From: Aquimarina agarivorans
GTDB taxonomy: Bacteria > Bacteroidota > Bacteroidia > Flavobacteriales > Flavobacteriaceae
Length of the DNA stretch: 64,000 nt
Reading direction: 5' to 3'
NCBI RefSeq assembly: GCF_000218485.1
Contig: NZ_AFPB01000156.1
Span: 1-64,000 of the forward strand
Shown: positions 44,937 through 54,198 of the stretch, piece after piece
How positions within the stretch are numbered: the first letter of the stretch is position 1
Layout of the letters: each line of letters opens with the position of its first letter
Position numbers and translations under genes: made by a program
Notes under the pieces: model-generated
Seen by the model: only the letters and a program-made list of their open reading frames with translations
Told to the model about the DNA's origin: nothing
Databases searched by the model: none

Positions 44937-46739
44937 TTATGCGATTTTATTACGCTTACGTTCATTTTCTGTCAAATATATTTTTCTTAATCTTAAAAAA
45001 TTAGGAGTTACTTCAACATATTCGTCTTTTTGTATAAATTCCAAAGCTTCTTCCAATGAAAACTTAATTGCAGGTACAATTTTAGCTTTGTCATCGGCTC
45101 CAGAAGAACGTACGTTTGATAATTTCTTAGTTTTAGTAATATTGACTGTCATGTCATCGCCACGTGAGTTTTCACCAATGACTTGACCTTCATAAATATC
45201 CTCACCTGGATCTACAAAGAAACGCCCTCTATCTTGTAATTTGTCGATAGAATAAGGGATCGCTTTACCAAGTTCCATAGATACTAAAGAACCATTCTGA
45301 CGTTCTGGAATTCCTCCTCGCATTGGTTGGTATTCAGTAAATCGGTGTGACATAATTGCTTCCCCAGCAGTAGCAGTTAATAATTGATTACGTAAACCGA
45401 TAATTCCTCGTGATGGGATTACAAATTCGCAAATCATACGATCGCCTTTGGTTTCCATACTCAGTAATTCCCCTTTTCTTAATGTTACCATTTCCACAGC
45501 CTTACCCGAAACGTTTTCAGGTAAATCAATAGTCAACTCTTCAACAGGTTCACATTTTACGCCATCAATTTCTTTAATGATTACCTGAGGTTGCCCAATT
45601 TGTAATTCATAACCTTCTCTACGCATGGTTTCGATAAGTACCGAAAGGTGCAATACACCACGACCAAAAACTAAAAATTTATCGGCACTATCAGTTTCGT
45701 TTACTCTAAGTGCTAAGTTTTTTTCTAATTCTTTTGTTAAACGGTCTTTAATGTGTCGAGACGTTACAAATTTACCATCCTTTCCAAAAAACGGAGAATC
45801 GTTAATGGTAAACAACATACTCATTGTAGGTTCATCAATGGCAATCGTTTGTAGTGCCTCAGGGTTTTCAACATCAGCAACAGTATCGCCAATATCAAAT
45901 CCTTCAAGACCTACTAATGCACAAATGTCACCTACTTGCACTTCAGAAACTTTTTTACGACCTAAGCCTTCGAAGCTATGTAATTCTTTTATTTTTGATT
46001 TAATAATAGATCCATCCCGTTTTACAAGTGATACTTGTTGTCCTTCTTTTAGGTTACCTCTTTGTAAACGACCGATAGCAATTCTTCCCGTAAAGGATGA
46101 AAAGTCTAATGAAGTTATCAGTAATTGTGTAGTCCCTTCATCAAATTTAGGAGCAGGAATATGTTCTAAAACCATATCTAACAATGGTTCAATGTTTTCA
46201 GTTTGATTTTTCCAGTCGGTACTCATCCAATTGTTTTTGGCTGAACCATAAACAGTAGGAAAATCAAGTTGCCATTCTTCGGCACCAAGTTCAAACATTA
46301 AGTCGAAAACTTTTTCATGTACCTCATCAGGCGTACAGTTTTCTTTATCTACTTTATTAACTACAACGCAGGGTTTCAATCCAAGATCAATGGCTTTTTG
46401 AAGTACAAATCGAGTTTGAGGCATAGGCCCCTCAAAAGCATCCACTAATAAAAGCACACCATCGGCCATATTAAGTACACGTTCAACCTCTCCACCAAAA
46501 TCGGCGTGACCAGGAGTATCAATAATATTAATTTTAGTTCCTTTATAAGTTACAGAAACATTTTTTGAAGTAATTGTAATACCTCGCTCACGTTCTAAGT
46601 CATTATTATCAAGAATTAAATCTCCTGTATTTTCATTTTCACGAAATAATTGACAGTGATACATAATTTTATCAACCAAAGTAGTCTTACCGTGGTCAAC
46701 GTGTGCAATAATGGCTATGTTTTTAATCGTATTACTCAT
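44937..46739 (-). CDS. typA: translational GTPase TypA/BipA
   Basis: A 600-residue GTPase. It has G1 AHVDHGKTTLVDK at 12-24, ERERGITITSKN as switch I, DTPGHADFGGEVERVLNMADG as G3 and VVNKVDKENC as G4, then domains II-V and a positively charged end (RLRKIYLTENERKRNKIA). Length matches TypA. It binds ribosomes in response to stress and helps 50S assembly. Upstream CAAAGGTA (46772-46779, minus strand TACCTTTG) fits the -7 box, 33 bases before the start. It is a core gene inside the glycan locus and does not look transferred. Confidence 0.96.
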   Translation of the reverse strand: MSNTIKNIAIIAHVDHGKTTLVDKIMYHCQLFRENENTGDLILDNNDLERERGITITSKNVSVTYKGTKINIIDTPGHADFGGEVERVLNMADGVLLLVDAFEGPMPQTRFVLQKAIDLGLKPCVVVNKVDKENCTPDEVHEKVFDLMFELGAEEWQLDFPTVYGSAKNNWMSTDWKNQTENIEPLLDMVLEHIPAPKFDEGTTQLLITSLDFSSFTGRIAIGRLQRGNLKEGQQVSLVKRDGSIIKSKIKELHSFEGLGRKKVSEVQVGDICALVGLEGFDIGDTVADVENPEALQTIAIDEPTMSMLFTINDSPFFGKDGKFVTSRHIKDRLTKELEKNLALRVNETDSADKFLVFGRGVLHLSVLIETMRREGYELQIGQPQVIIKEIDGVKCEPVEELTIDLPENVSGKAVEMVTLRKGELLSMETKGDRMICEFVIPSRGIIGLRNQLLTATAGEAIMSHRFTEYQPMRGGIPERQNGSLVSMELGKAIPYSIDKLQDRGRFFVDPGEDIYEGQVIGENSRGDDMTVNITKTKKLSNVRSSGADDKAKIVPAIKFSLEEALEFIQKDEYVEVTPNFLRLRKIYLTENERKRNKIA

Positions 46740-47022
46740 AAAAGCTAATTTATTGATGCTAAAATTTGGCGCAAAGGTACGTTTATTTGATTAATTACTG
46801 GAAAGTGAAGCGTTTTTGTTATTAGCTTGTAAGTGAATATTAATAAATTTTATAAAATGACTTGATAGTAGTTGTAAAAATAAGAGTGTTTAGAGATGTG
46901 TAATAATGTTAAATTTTATTTTTTAGGGGCATAAACAGCGGGTTGTTGTCTCTATTTTAAATAAATTAATAAATGGGTATTTATAATTTTTATTCAATTA
47001 CTTTTGTGAAAATCTTATAATA
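46740..47022. promoter_or_regulatory. divergent promoter region between typA and kdsA
   Basis: Contains the typA -7 box TACCTTTG on the minus strand (46772-46779) and TACTTTTG (46999-47006) on the + strand, 16 bases before the kdsA start. Both lack a perfect TTG at the right distance. Confidence 0.5.
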
Positions 47023-47841
47023 ATGCAGCTGAACAATATTCCTAAAATTAAAAATTTAACTAGTAATAATTTTTTCTTATTAGCAGGACCATGCGCTATA
47101 GAAGGAGAGGAAATGGCATTGAGAATTGCTGAAAAAGTAGTTAAAATTACTTCTGATTTGAAAATTCCTTACGTTTTTAAGGGATCTTTTAAAAAAGCCA
47201 ATAGGAGTAGGGTGGATAGTTTTACGGGTATCGGAGATAAAAAAGCACTTAAAATTTTACGAAAAGTTAGTGAAACTTTTAATGTACCAACGGTGACTGA
47301 TATCCATACTAATGAAGATGCCGCTAAAGCGGCAGAATATGTGGATGTTTTACAAATTCCAGCGTTTTTAGTGCGTCAAACAGATTTAGTAGTCGCAGCA
47401 GCCAAAACTGGAAAAACAGTAAACTTAAAAAAAGGACAGTTTATGAGTCCCGAAGCTATGCAGCACGCCGTGAAAAAAGTATATGATAGTGGCAATGAAA
47501 ATGCTATGATTACTGATCGGGGTACTATGTTTGGCTATCAAGATATGGTAGTTGATTTTAGGGGCATTCCAACCATGAAACAATTTGGAACTACGGTACT
47601 TGATGTAACACATTCTTTACAGCAGCCTAATCAAACGAGCGGAGTTACAGGTGGCAGACCCGATATGATTGAAACCATTGCCAGAGCTGGGATTGCTACA
47701 GGTGTAGATGGATTATTTATTGAAACTCATTTTGATCCTTCAAATGCTAAAAGTGACGGCGCTAATATGCTGCATTTAGATTACTTGAAAAGTTTATTGA
47801 CGAACCTAGTGTCTATTAGACAAGTGATTAACAAGTTATAA
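47023..47841 (+). CDS. kdsA: 3-deoxy-8-phosphooctulonate synthase
   Basis: A 272-residue KdsA of usual length. It has GPCAIEGEEMALRIAE near 20-35, FKGSFKKANRSRVDSFTGIG (PEP and arabinose 5-phosphate site), TDIHTNEDAAKAAEYVDVLQIPAFLVRQTDL, GQFMSPEAMQHAVKK, and the C-terminal ETHFDPSNAKSDGANML. It condenses arabinose 5-phosphate and PEP to Kdo 8-phosphate for the LPS inner core. Lack of a metal-site cysteine pattern was not checked. It supports the presence of LPS, hence O-antigen in the surrounding locus. Confidence 0.96.
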   Translation: MQLNNIPKIKNLTSNNFFLLAGPCAIEGEEMALRIAEKVVKITSDLKIPYVFKGSFKKANRSRVDSFTGIGDKKALKILRKVSETFNVPTVTDIHTNEDAAKAAEYVDVLQIPAFLVRQTDLVVAAAKTGKTVNLKKGQFMSPEAMQHAVKKVYDSGNENAMITDRGTMFGYQDMVVDFRGIPTMKQFGTTVLDVTHSLQQPNQTSGVTGGRPDMIETIARAGIATGVDGLFIETHFDPSNAKSDGANMLHLDYLKSLLTNLVSIRQVINKL

Positions 47842-47871
47842 AAAAACTTATACAAAAAGGTTTTACCAGAA

Positions 47872-49020
47872 TTATAAGCCCCATGCTTTTAAATATTGTT
47901 TGGCAACAGCTGTGCATTCATGATGTTTTTCAATAAATTTTCGAGCTCTGTAGGAAATTTGAAGCATTAATTCAGGATTTTCAATAAGTTCGGATAGTTT
48001 GTGAACCAAATAATCAACATCAGGTTTTGCTTCAACCAAAGGCATAGTTGCTTCAGTAAGTTTGTAATAACTTTTAAAATCATCGTTGGCGCCACTAAAA
48101 ACAACTTTGCCTCGGCCCATAGCTTCGCGTCCGTTATATCCTTGGTCGTAGCTCAAACATTGATCCAATAGAATGTGAGATTCATTGTAAACTTTCATGT
48201 AAGCATCATAAGGAAGGTTTCTCGTTATTTTAACGACGACCTTATCAGGGTATTTTTGCTGTATAGTTTTTAGTGCTTTTAAAAAATAAGAAATACCTTT
48301 AGCATGCTGGTTGTTGGTATTGATGCCACAAAAAATATTAATTTTATTTTTGATGTTTAAAGGGCTAAATTGAAGTTTAGACAAGTCAATAGGCGTAGGA
48401 ATCATGTTTAAAGCTTTTGAAGTATTGCGATAAACAATTTCATAGTCGATATCGCTGGGTATAATTCCTTTTATATTTTTTGAAAAAAATTGGTAATATT
48501 TTATAAAGTCGGGCTTTGTATACTTTAAAGCGTATTGAAATTCTTTTTTTAGGTTTTTATTTTTTAGATAAGGAGTAAAACTTGAAAAACCTTTATGTTG
48601 ATGCAGCATGTAATCTACCCAAGGTACCTCCATACTACCACCGTGCAAATAACAGTTTTTGTTATGTTTAGTAATATTTTTAAATATAAATTTTTCAGTT
48701 TTTGGAGTTGCTAAAAACGGGATGCTATTGATGAATTGAACTGCGTCGTATTGCTCAATTAATTTTATTTTTTTTTTGAATTTCATCCTAAGTTCAAACA
48801 TTGAAATATCTAAACCTGTAAATCTAAAAATTACATTCTTTATAAAATTAAGAGGTCTATTATTTTTAAATTTTTGAATATCTAAAGCTATGTCTACCGG
48901 GTATTTTTTGAAGCCATCGCCATGTGCAAAAATGGTTACATCATGTCCAAGATTCATTAATCCTTTTTTCAATGAATTATGAAACCCACTATATTCCCCC
49001 ACTAAAAGTATGTTCATCAA
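47872..49020 (-). CDS. GT4-like glycosyltransferase
   Basis: A 382-residue GT-B protein. It has a start LLVGEYSGFHNSLKKGLMNLGHDVTIFAHGD (N-terminal Rossmann fold) and a C-terminal half with PTPIDLSKLQFSPLNIKNKINIFCGINTNNQHAKGISYFLKALKTI and MGRGKVVFSGANDDF. The E-x7-E motif of classical GT4 enzymes is blurred, with EAMGRGKVVF in its place. It probably adds a sugar to the lipid-linked repeat unit. It overlaps the 2-oxoglutarate oxygenase gene upstream by four bases, so the two are translated together. Confidence 0.85.
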   Translation of the reverse strand: MMNILLVGEYSGFHNSLKKGLMNLGHDVTIFAHGDGFKKYPVDIALDIQKFKNNRPLNFIKNVIFRFTGLDISMFELRMKFKKKIKLIEQYDAVQFINSIPFLATPKTEKFIFKNITKHNKNCYLHGGSMEVPWVDYMLHQHKGFSSFTPYLKNKNLKKEFQYALKYTKPDFIKYYQFFSKNIKGIIPSDIDYEIVYRNTSKALNMIPTPIDLSKLQFSPLNIKNKINIFCGINTNNQHAKGISYFLKALKTIQQKYPDKVVVKITRNLPYDAYMKVYNESHILLDQCLSYDQGYNGREAMGRGKVVFSGANDDFKSYYKLTEATMPLVEAKPDVDYLVHKLSELIENPELMLQISYRARKFIEKHHECTAVAKQYLKAWGL

Positions 49021-49865
49021 GCTTCTTTTTTGTCAAATCTTAGTTCCAGAGCCACTCTGGTAATATTTTTATTTTTATTAACGGCAGCGCCGTGAATTAA
49101 AAAAGGAGAAAAAATTAATGCTTCTTTCTCTTTAGGATTGGGTCTAATCATTTTGAAATCACCATCAGTAGTTTTTATAATACATGGAACGTAATATTGA
49201 TTTCCATTAATATAAGCACCTTTGGAATTAGTTCTAATGATTTTATTTTCAGGAATTAAATGACTTTCAGGTATAAGTGGTAAAGAAGAATTCTTATTAC
49301 AACCAGCAATGGGTATCCATACATTTAAAATATTTTTCCAATAACTTAAGTAACCGTCTCGGTGAGGAGGGTTAATATCCAGACTATTCGGTCTGCTGAT
49401 TCTAATTTGGATATGTGAACTTTTAAGTTCTTTTATGTATGATGTTAATTTTGTGTTGGTGTGTTCGCTGAATTTGAGTGCTAAATTTTCAAAATCTACC
49501 TTAAAATCTTTGTTTGTTAAACTACGCGTATGATGAATTACTTTTAAATGCTGATCATCATTAGTTATATATTTATGATAATCTTCAATTTTAAACTGCT
49601 TTTTAGAAACTTCAGCACCAGCTAATTGTAAGCCTTTAAAAATGTTTTCTTTTACAGAAGTTATAAGGGAGGTCATTTCGTTATCATCAAAAATAGAAAC
49701 TATCTTATAACCTTCTTTTTCCCAGTCAGTTTTTTCAAGAATATTTCCTTTTGATTTATAAAGAGTTTCGGATTCTCCAATAAAAAAAGCTCCCACAACA
49801 TCAAATGAAAAGAGTTCATTATCAATTAAAAGTGAACAAGTATGAGTTTCAGTATTCAAATTCAA
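49017..49865 (-). CDS. Fe(II)/2-oxoglutarate-dependent oxygenase, phytanoyl-CoA-hydroxylase-like
   Basis: A 282-residue protein. It has HRD with the metal ligands His168 and Asp170, a distal His258 in LIHGAAVNKNKN, and Arg270 for 2-oxoglutarate binding, a jelly-roll (cupin) pattern like the PhyH family. Such enzymes hydroxylate small substrates. It is translationally coupled to a GT4 gene inside a polysaccharide locus, so a sugar or lipid-linked glycan is a plausible substrate, but this is inference. The first 60 residues have no assigned fold (FDVVGAFFIGESETLY). Confidence 0.75.
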   Translation of the reverse strand: MNLNTETHTCSLLIDNELFSFDVVGAFFIGESETLYKSKGNILEKTDWEKEGYKIVSIFDDNEMTSLITSVKENIFKGLQLAGAEVSKKQFKIEDYHKYITNDDQHLKVIHHTRSLTNKDFKVDFENLALKFSEHTNTKLTSYIKELKSSHIQIRISRPNSLDINPPHRDGYLSYWKNILNVWIPIAGCNKNSSLPLIPESHLIPENKIIRTNSKGAYINGNQYYVPCIIKTTDGDFKMIRPNPKEKEALIFSPFLIHGAAVNKNKNITRVALELRFDKKEA

Positions 49866-49951
49866 AGTTTAAAAGCAAATTAGCATAAGAGTAAATGAAA
49901 TATTTAATCTAATATTTCGATATATTAGTGCAAAATAATAATAATAAATTG

Positions 49952-51058
49952 ATGGTTGAAATAAAACCGACTAAACTAAAAATAGCAGTAATAGTAATTT
50001 CTCTTTCTAGAGGAGGTGCAGAAAGATCAACAGGAACAATTTCAAAAATTTGTGAAGATTTAGGACACGAGGTAACTTTAATTTCTGTAATTGATGAGCC
50101 GGAGTTTGATTATGGAGGGAAATATCATGCATTAGCAAAAGGAAAAGATTTTAAGACTGTTTTAGGTAGGAAATCGGCAAAGTTTTTTGATGCCTATCAA
50201 TTGTTCAAAAAAGAAAATTTTGATGTTATTTTGGATGGAAGGACACGTCCCACTTTTTTAAAAGAATTGATCTTCAATTTGTTAATTTTTAAAAAAAAGC
50301 CTTTGATTAGAATGATTCATAATTCTAATTTGGAAAAAAGTTTCCCTTCTTCTAAATGGAAATCAAACTATTTGTACAAAAATGATAATTTAATAACAGT
50401 TTCTAAAAAAGCGGAGGTAATTGTTAGAGAGACTTTTAATTTTAATAAAATTAGAACAATTTATTATCCAGTCTCTAAAGCCAGAATAACAGAGTTAAGT
50501 AATAAGGCATTAGAAGTACATGAGAGTATATACATTTTATTTTATGGTAGGTTTGAAAATAAGAGTAAAAATTTGCTTTTTTTGTTGAAAGCATTTTCAA
50601 AGTCAAGTTTACCTAAATTAAATATCAATTTAATGCTTGTAGGGCAAGGGCCAGATGAAAATGAGTTAAAAGAAAAAGCCATTGAACTCAATATTGCAGA
50701 CAAAGTTATTTTTAAAGGTTTTATTCCCAATCCAATGCCATATGTAAAGCATTCACTGTTTACGGTTATGACAAGTAATTATGAAGGTTTTCCTATGACA
50801 TTGATAGAGTCGTTAACATTAGGAGTTCCTGTAGTTACTTTAGATTATGTGTCTGGTCCATCAGAAATTATTGAAACTGGGAAAAACGGAATTTTGGTCA
50901 CAAAAAAGAAAACTGATGACTTTAGTAAAGCGTTAAACAAAATGATTACAGACAAAGATTTTTATAATAAATGCGTTGAAGGTACAAAAGACAGCGTAAG
51001 GTTTTTTGATACAAAGTATATTGCTCAAAAATGGAACGAATTGTTAAAAGAACTATGA
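49952..51058 (+). CDS. GT4 glycosyltransferase
   Basis: Starts at ATG 49952, where a GT4-type N-terminus begins (LKIAVIVISLSRGGAERSTGTISKIC). The C-terminal half has NISYILFYGRFENKSKNLLFLLKAF-like sequence and the E-x7-E signature EGFPMTLIESLTLGVPVVTLD near 290-310. This is a typical retaining alpha-glycosyltransferase for surface glycans. It overlaps the FdtA-like gene by four bases (ATGA at 51055), so they are coupled. A GTG codon 24 bases upstream gives eight more residues but no family similarity. Confidence 0.9.
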   Translation: MVEIKPTKLKIAVIVISLSRGGAERSTGTISKICEDLGHEVTLISVIDEPEFDYGGKYHALAKGKDFKTVLGRKSAKFFDAYQLFKKENFDVILDGRTRPTFLKELIFNLLIFKKKPLIRMIHNSNLEKSFPSSKWKSNYLYKNDNLITVSKKAEVIVRETFNFNKIRTIYYPVSKARITELSNKALEVHESIYILFYGRFENKSKNLLFLLKAFSKSSLPKLNINLMLVGQGPDENELKEKAIELNIADKVIFKGFIPNPMPYVKHSLFTVMTSNYEGFPMTLIESLTLGVPVVTLDYVSGPSEIIETGKNGILVTKKKTDDFSKALNKMITDKDFYNKCVEGTKDSVRFFDTKYIAQKWNELLKEL

Positions 51059-51468
51059 GAGATACTAAAGTTACTGATTGCTATATTATAGAGTTAAAAA
51101 AAATAGAAGGCCAAGATGCACGCGGTAGTTTGTCTGTAATTGAAAAAAATGTAATTCCTTTTGAATCAAAAAGAGTGTATTACCTTTACGATGTACCAAG
51201 TGATGCCAAAAGAGGAGGGCACGCGCACAAAGAGTTGTACCAATTTTTAATTCCATTATGTGGTAGTTTTGATGTTGTTTTAAATGATGGATATTCCAAA
51301 AAAACTTTCACCCTAAATAAGCCTAATAAAGGCTTGTTAATTTGTCCTGGAATTTGGCGAGAGTTGGAAAATTTTTCATCCGGAGCAGTTTGTTTAGTGT
51401 TAGCTTCCGAAGTGTATGATGAGTCAGATTATATTAGGGATTTCATGGCTTTTAAGAAGTGTAAATAA
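51055..51468 (+). CDS. FdtA/QdtA-type dTDP-sugar ketoisomerase
   Basis: A 137-residue cupin starting at the ATG within the preceding stop (ATGA). It has CYIIELKKIEGQDARGSLSVIE at the start, GGHAHKELYQFLIPLCGSFDVVL with the cupin histidines, and SSGAVCLVLASEVYDESDYIRDFMAF, all hallmarks of the FdtA family, which interconverts dTDP-4-keto and dTDP-3-keto 6-deoxyhexoses. The aminotransferase at 37906-39018 is the probable next step. Which epimer results (galacto or gluco) cannot be read from the sequence. The two genes are 12 kb apart on opposite strands. Confidence 0.88.
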   Translation: MRDTKVTDCYIIELKKIEGQDARGSLSVIEKNVIPFESKRVYYLYDVPSDAKRGGHAHKELYQFLIPLCGSFDVVLNDGYSKKTFTLNKPNKGLLICPGIWRELENFSSGAVCLVLASEVYDESDYIRDFMAFKKCK

Positions 51469-51483
51469 CAGCAAGCTTCCTGT

Positions 51484-52437
51484 TTATTTAAAAATTGACA
51501 AATAAATATTCATTCTCATTAGTATAGATTTTGCTTTTAAAACATACTTTAACAGACTTGTAGGTAATTGTAAAGCTATTGTTTGTTTCCAATTTAGGTT
51601 ATTTGATAAGATTTGATTTTTAAGTATAGTTAGTTTTTTTGAATTGCCATTTAGCTTATACTGTAGTGCAATTGCAAATCTGTTTTGATCCATGTATTTT
51701 TTTAAGAAAAAGTGTTTGCTTTCTTCAATTAAATACTTTTGAGTCACTTTGAACCTGGAGTCTGAATGATTAGTTTTGGAAAGACTATTCAGGATATATT
51801 TATTGTGAATTGCAGTAACAGTTTTATTAAAAACAAAATTATAACGCAGCGCAAGTCTAATCCATAAATCGGTATCATGACCAGAGATTATTTCGGAGTC
51901 AAAATAATAGCCTGAGAGCAAAGTTGATTTTTTTACACAAACAGCGGAAGTCCAAGCAATATCATTGTATAAACTATTTTTAAAATAATCTTCAATGAAT
52001 ACTATTTGATTCTTATTTTCATTAAAATTACTAAAGGATGTTTTCTTATTTTTTTTGGCAGAAAAGTTAATTTCATAATTATTGCAAAAAATACTTTCGT
52101 TTTCATACAAATCGATTGAATTTTTAAATTCTTGTAAGTGATTTTGATGCCAAAAGTCATCAGCGTCTAAAAAAGCAATATATTTTCCTGCTGCCTTAGT
52201 AATACCATTATTTCTTGCAATTGGAGCTCCTTGATTTTTTTGGTCAATAATAAGCATATTATCAACATTGTATTCTTTACATAATTTTAAGCTATCATCT
52301 GTTGAACCATCATTTACAATAATTATTTCGTAATCTTGTACGGTTTGCTTAAAAACAGAATCTAATGTTTTTTTTATATAAAGCTCTTTGTTAAATAGCG
52401 GAATAATTATTGAAAAAAAAGGGGTGTTTGGATTCAC
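51484..52437 (-). CDS. GT2 glycosyltransferase
   Basis: A 317-residue GT-A enzyme: PFFSIIIPLFNKELYIKKTLDSVFKQT, IVNDGSTDDSLKLC, GKYIAFLDADDFW with the DxD motif near 90, and a WI-type acceptor region (HDTDLWIRLALRYNF). Typical for adding one sugar to a lipid-linked glycan. It overlaps the end of the next upstream GT2 gene by four bases. It ends 15 bases before the convergent FdtA gene stop. Confidence 0.92.
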   Translation of the reverse strand: MNPNTPFFSIIIPLFNKELYIKKTLDSVFKQTVQDYEIIIVNDGSTDDSLKLCKEYNVDNMLIIDQKNQGAPIARNNGITKAAGKYIAFLDADDFWHQNHLQEFKNSIDLYENESIFCNNYEINFSAKKNKKTSFSNFNENKNQIVFIEDYFKNSLYNDIAWTSAVCVKKSTLLSGYYFDSEIISGHDTDLWIRLALRYNFVFNKTVTAIHNKYILNSLSKTNHSDSRFKVTQKYLIEESKHFFLKKYMDQNRFAIALQYKLNGNSKKLTILKNQILSNNLNWKQTIALQLPTSLLKYVLKAKSILMRMNIYLSIFK

Positions 52438-53334
52438 TTATCACCATATTTAATTTTACAAAAATAACCTAATCTGTAAAAGTCCAGAAATAGTAAACTA
52501 GGTCGGTTGCCTAGTATGTTTTGTTTCAAGAGTTTTTTTGATTTTGAAAAAATTATCACAATAATTTTTTCAAGTTTAAATCTTCTAATTGTTTCATATG
52601 CTTTGAGCAAACCATTGTCTCCTGAGTTAATCAGATTTTTGCTGTAAAGCATATAAATTGTTTCTGCAGACTGTTCTTTTTTTCGTAAATAAACAGCATT
52701 TGTTTCTAAACCTAAATGAAAAACGAGATTATCAATATGTAAAATTTTATATTTTTTTTCTTTAACCTTTAAAGAGAAAACATTGTCATATCCGTAATGA
52801 TTTCCAACTAAGTTTTTATTAACGTTTTTGAAAATTGCCTTTCTTATAAGTAAATTGGCAGAAACAATTGTTCGGTATGGTTTTTTATTTCTTGATTTTG
52901 ATGACTTAGTTTCTTTATACCTTCCGTATTTCCATCTCAAAATTTTAGAAAATTCAGGAGCTTTGTCTTTATAGGCTATACCTCCCAGATAAATGTCAAA
53001 ATTATCATTGAGTATAAAATTCATGTAGTTTTCTAGAAAATTCGTTTCTGTTGGAATGACATCAGCATCTAAAAATAAAATCCAGTCATATTTGGCATAA
53101 TTTGCAAGTAGTTGTCTAGTTTCAGTTCTACCTTTGTTCGTACTATTTGTGTAGTATTTGCAATTATTTTCTACACATAGTTTTTTTATTATGGCGCTCA
53201 ATTTTTTGGTTAGTTGAACAATCATCAAGAATAATTATTTCGTATTTTTTATTTGAGAGCTTCATTTCTGAAGTTAAAAAAAATAACAAGTCCTTAAGCG
53301 AATAGTTGAAAACAGGAATAAGAATGGATACCAT
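52434..53334 (-). CDS. GT2 glycosyltransferase, frameshifted near N-terminus
   Basis: From 52434 to 53228 one frame encodes RTETRQLLANYAKYDWILFLDADVIPTE (the DxD metal site) and GIAYKDKAPEFSKILRWKYGRY onward, the acceptor half of a GT2. The N-terminal strand and nucleotide loop are in another frame: ATG at 53332-53334 gives VSILIPVFNYSLKDLLFF, and IIILDDCSTNQKI, then stops. A run of six A (T at 53202-53207 on the + strand) is at the join; five would fuse them into STNQKLSAIIKKL. So it is broken as read. It is coupled to the downstream GT2 by a four-base overlap. First of a two-gene operon. Confidence 0.75.
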
Positions 53335-53382
53335 CAAAAAAAAATGTAAATTGTCTTATTAAAAACTTTTACTTTCTATCAA

Positions 53383-54198
53383 ATGTACGACAGAAAAGAA
53401 ATAGAGCAAATTTTATTAAATAAATTAGATGAACATTCAAATTTTTTAAAATTACAATATAAGGCTAATGTAAATAGAATTCCTTTTTTTTACGTAGATG
53501 ATCTTTTTCCTTTGGATTTAGCAACAAACATTTTTGATGTTTTCCCAAAAGAAACCCAGACAACTTTAAAAAAAAGTTTAAAGGAGCATAAGTATGTTGC
53601 AGCACAAATGGATCGTTATGACAACTTATTGGAAGAGGTTATTTACGCTTTTCAGCAACCCCAAATAGTAACTAAAATTGAAAAAATTTGCGGTCTTAGT
53701 AATTTGCAGCCCGATGAAAATTTATACGCAGGAGGTATATCAATGATGAGAGAAGGTAATTTTTTAAATCCACATCTGGATAACTCACATGACAAAGATC
53801 GAAATTTTTGGAGGGTACTTAATTTGTTGTATTACGTTACTCCTGATTGGAAGGAATCTTATGGCGGTAATTTGGAGTTATGGCCTGAAGGGGTAAAAAA
53901 TAAACCTACTAAAATTCATGCCAAATTTAATAGATTAGTTGTTATGGCAACTCATGCTAATTCTTGGCATTCAGTTGAAAAAGTTACTCGTCCTGGTGTT
54001 CGTTGTTGTGTTTCCAATTATTATTTTTCTGCAACACCAATTACTAAAAATGCTAAATTTCATGTAACTACCTTTAGGGGGCGGCCAGAACAAAAATTTA
54101 GGGACAAATTACTAATGGTAGATTCTTTTGCCAGAATGCAAATTAGAAAAATTTTTAAAAAAGGGATTGTAGAGAATCCGCACGTATATAAAAAATGA
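53383..54198 (+). CDS. Fe(II)/2-oxoglutarate oxygenase, prolyl-4-hydroxylase-like
   Basis: A 271-residue protein with the 2OG-Fe(II) oxygenase fold: His131 and Asp133 in NPHLDNSHD, distal His196 in WHSVEKV, and Arg207 in GVRCCVSNYYFS. The YGGNLELWPEG strand before the distal histidine is a family feature. Members hydroxylate proteins or small molecules. It starts the + strand operon of three genes ending at 55526. In a glycan locus it may modify a sugar or an attached amino acid. It is clearly a different family from the oxygenase at 49017-49865. Confidence 0.82.
   Translation: MYDRKEIEQILLNKLDEHSNFLKLQYKANVNRIPFFYVDDLFPLDLATNIFDVFPKETQTTLKKSLKEHKYVAAQMDRYDNLLEEVIYAFQQPQIVTKIEKICGLSNLQPDENLYAGGISMMREGNFLNPHLDNSHDKDRNFWRVLNLLYYVTPDWKESYGGNLELWPEGVKNKPTKIHAKFNRLVVMATHANSWHSVEKVTRPGVRCCVSNYYFSATPITKNAKFHVTTFRGRPEQKFRDKLLMVDSFARMQIRKIFKKGIVENPHVYKK

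Noticed and set aside
49928..49951. GTG start for the GT4 gene at 49928.
   Set aside because: The first eight residues (MQNNNNKL) have no family similarity and the ATG at 49952 leads directly to the conserved strand.
51031..51054. ATG at 51031 as the start of the FdtA-like gene.
   Set aside because: It lies within the GT4 gene and adds residues not seen in the family; the ATG at 51055 in the ATGA overlap fits coupling.
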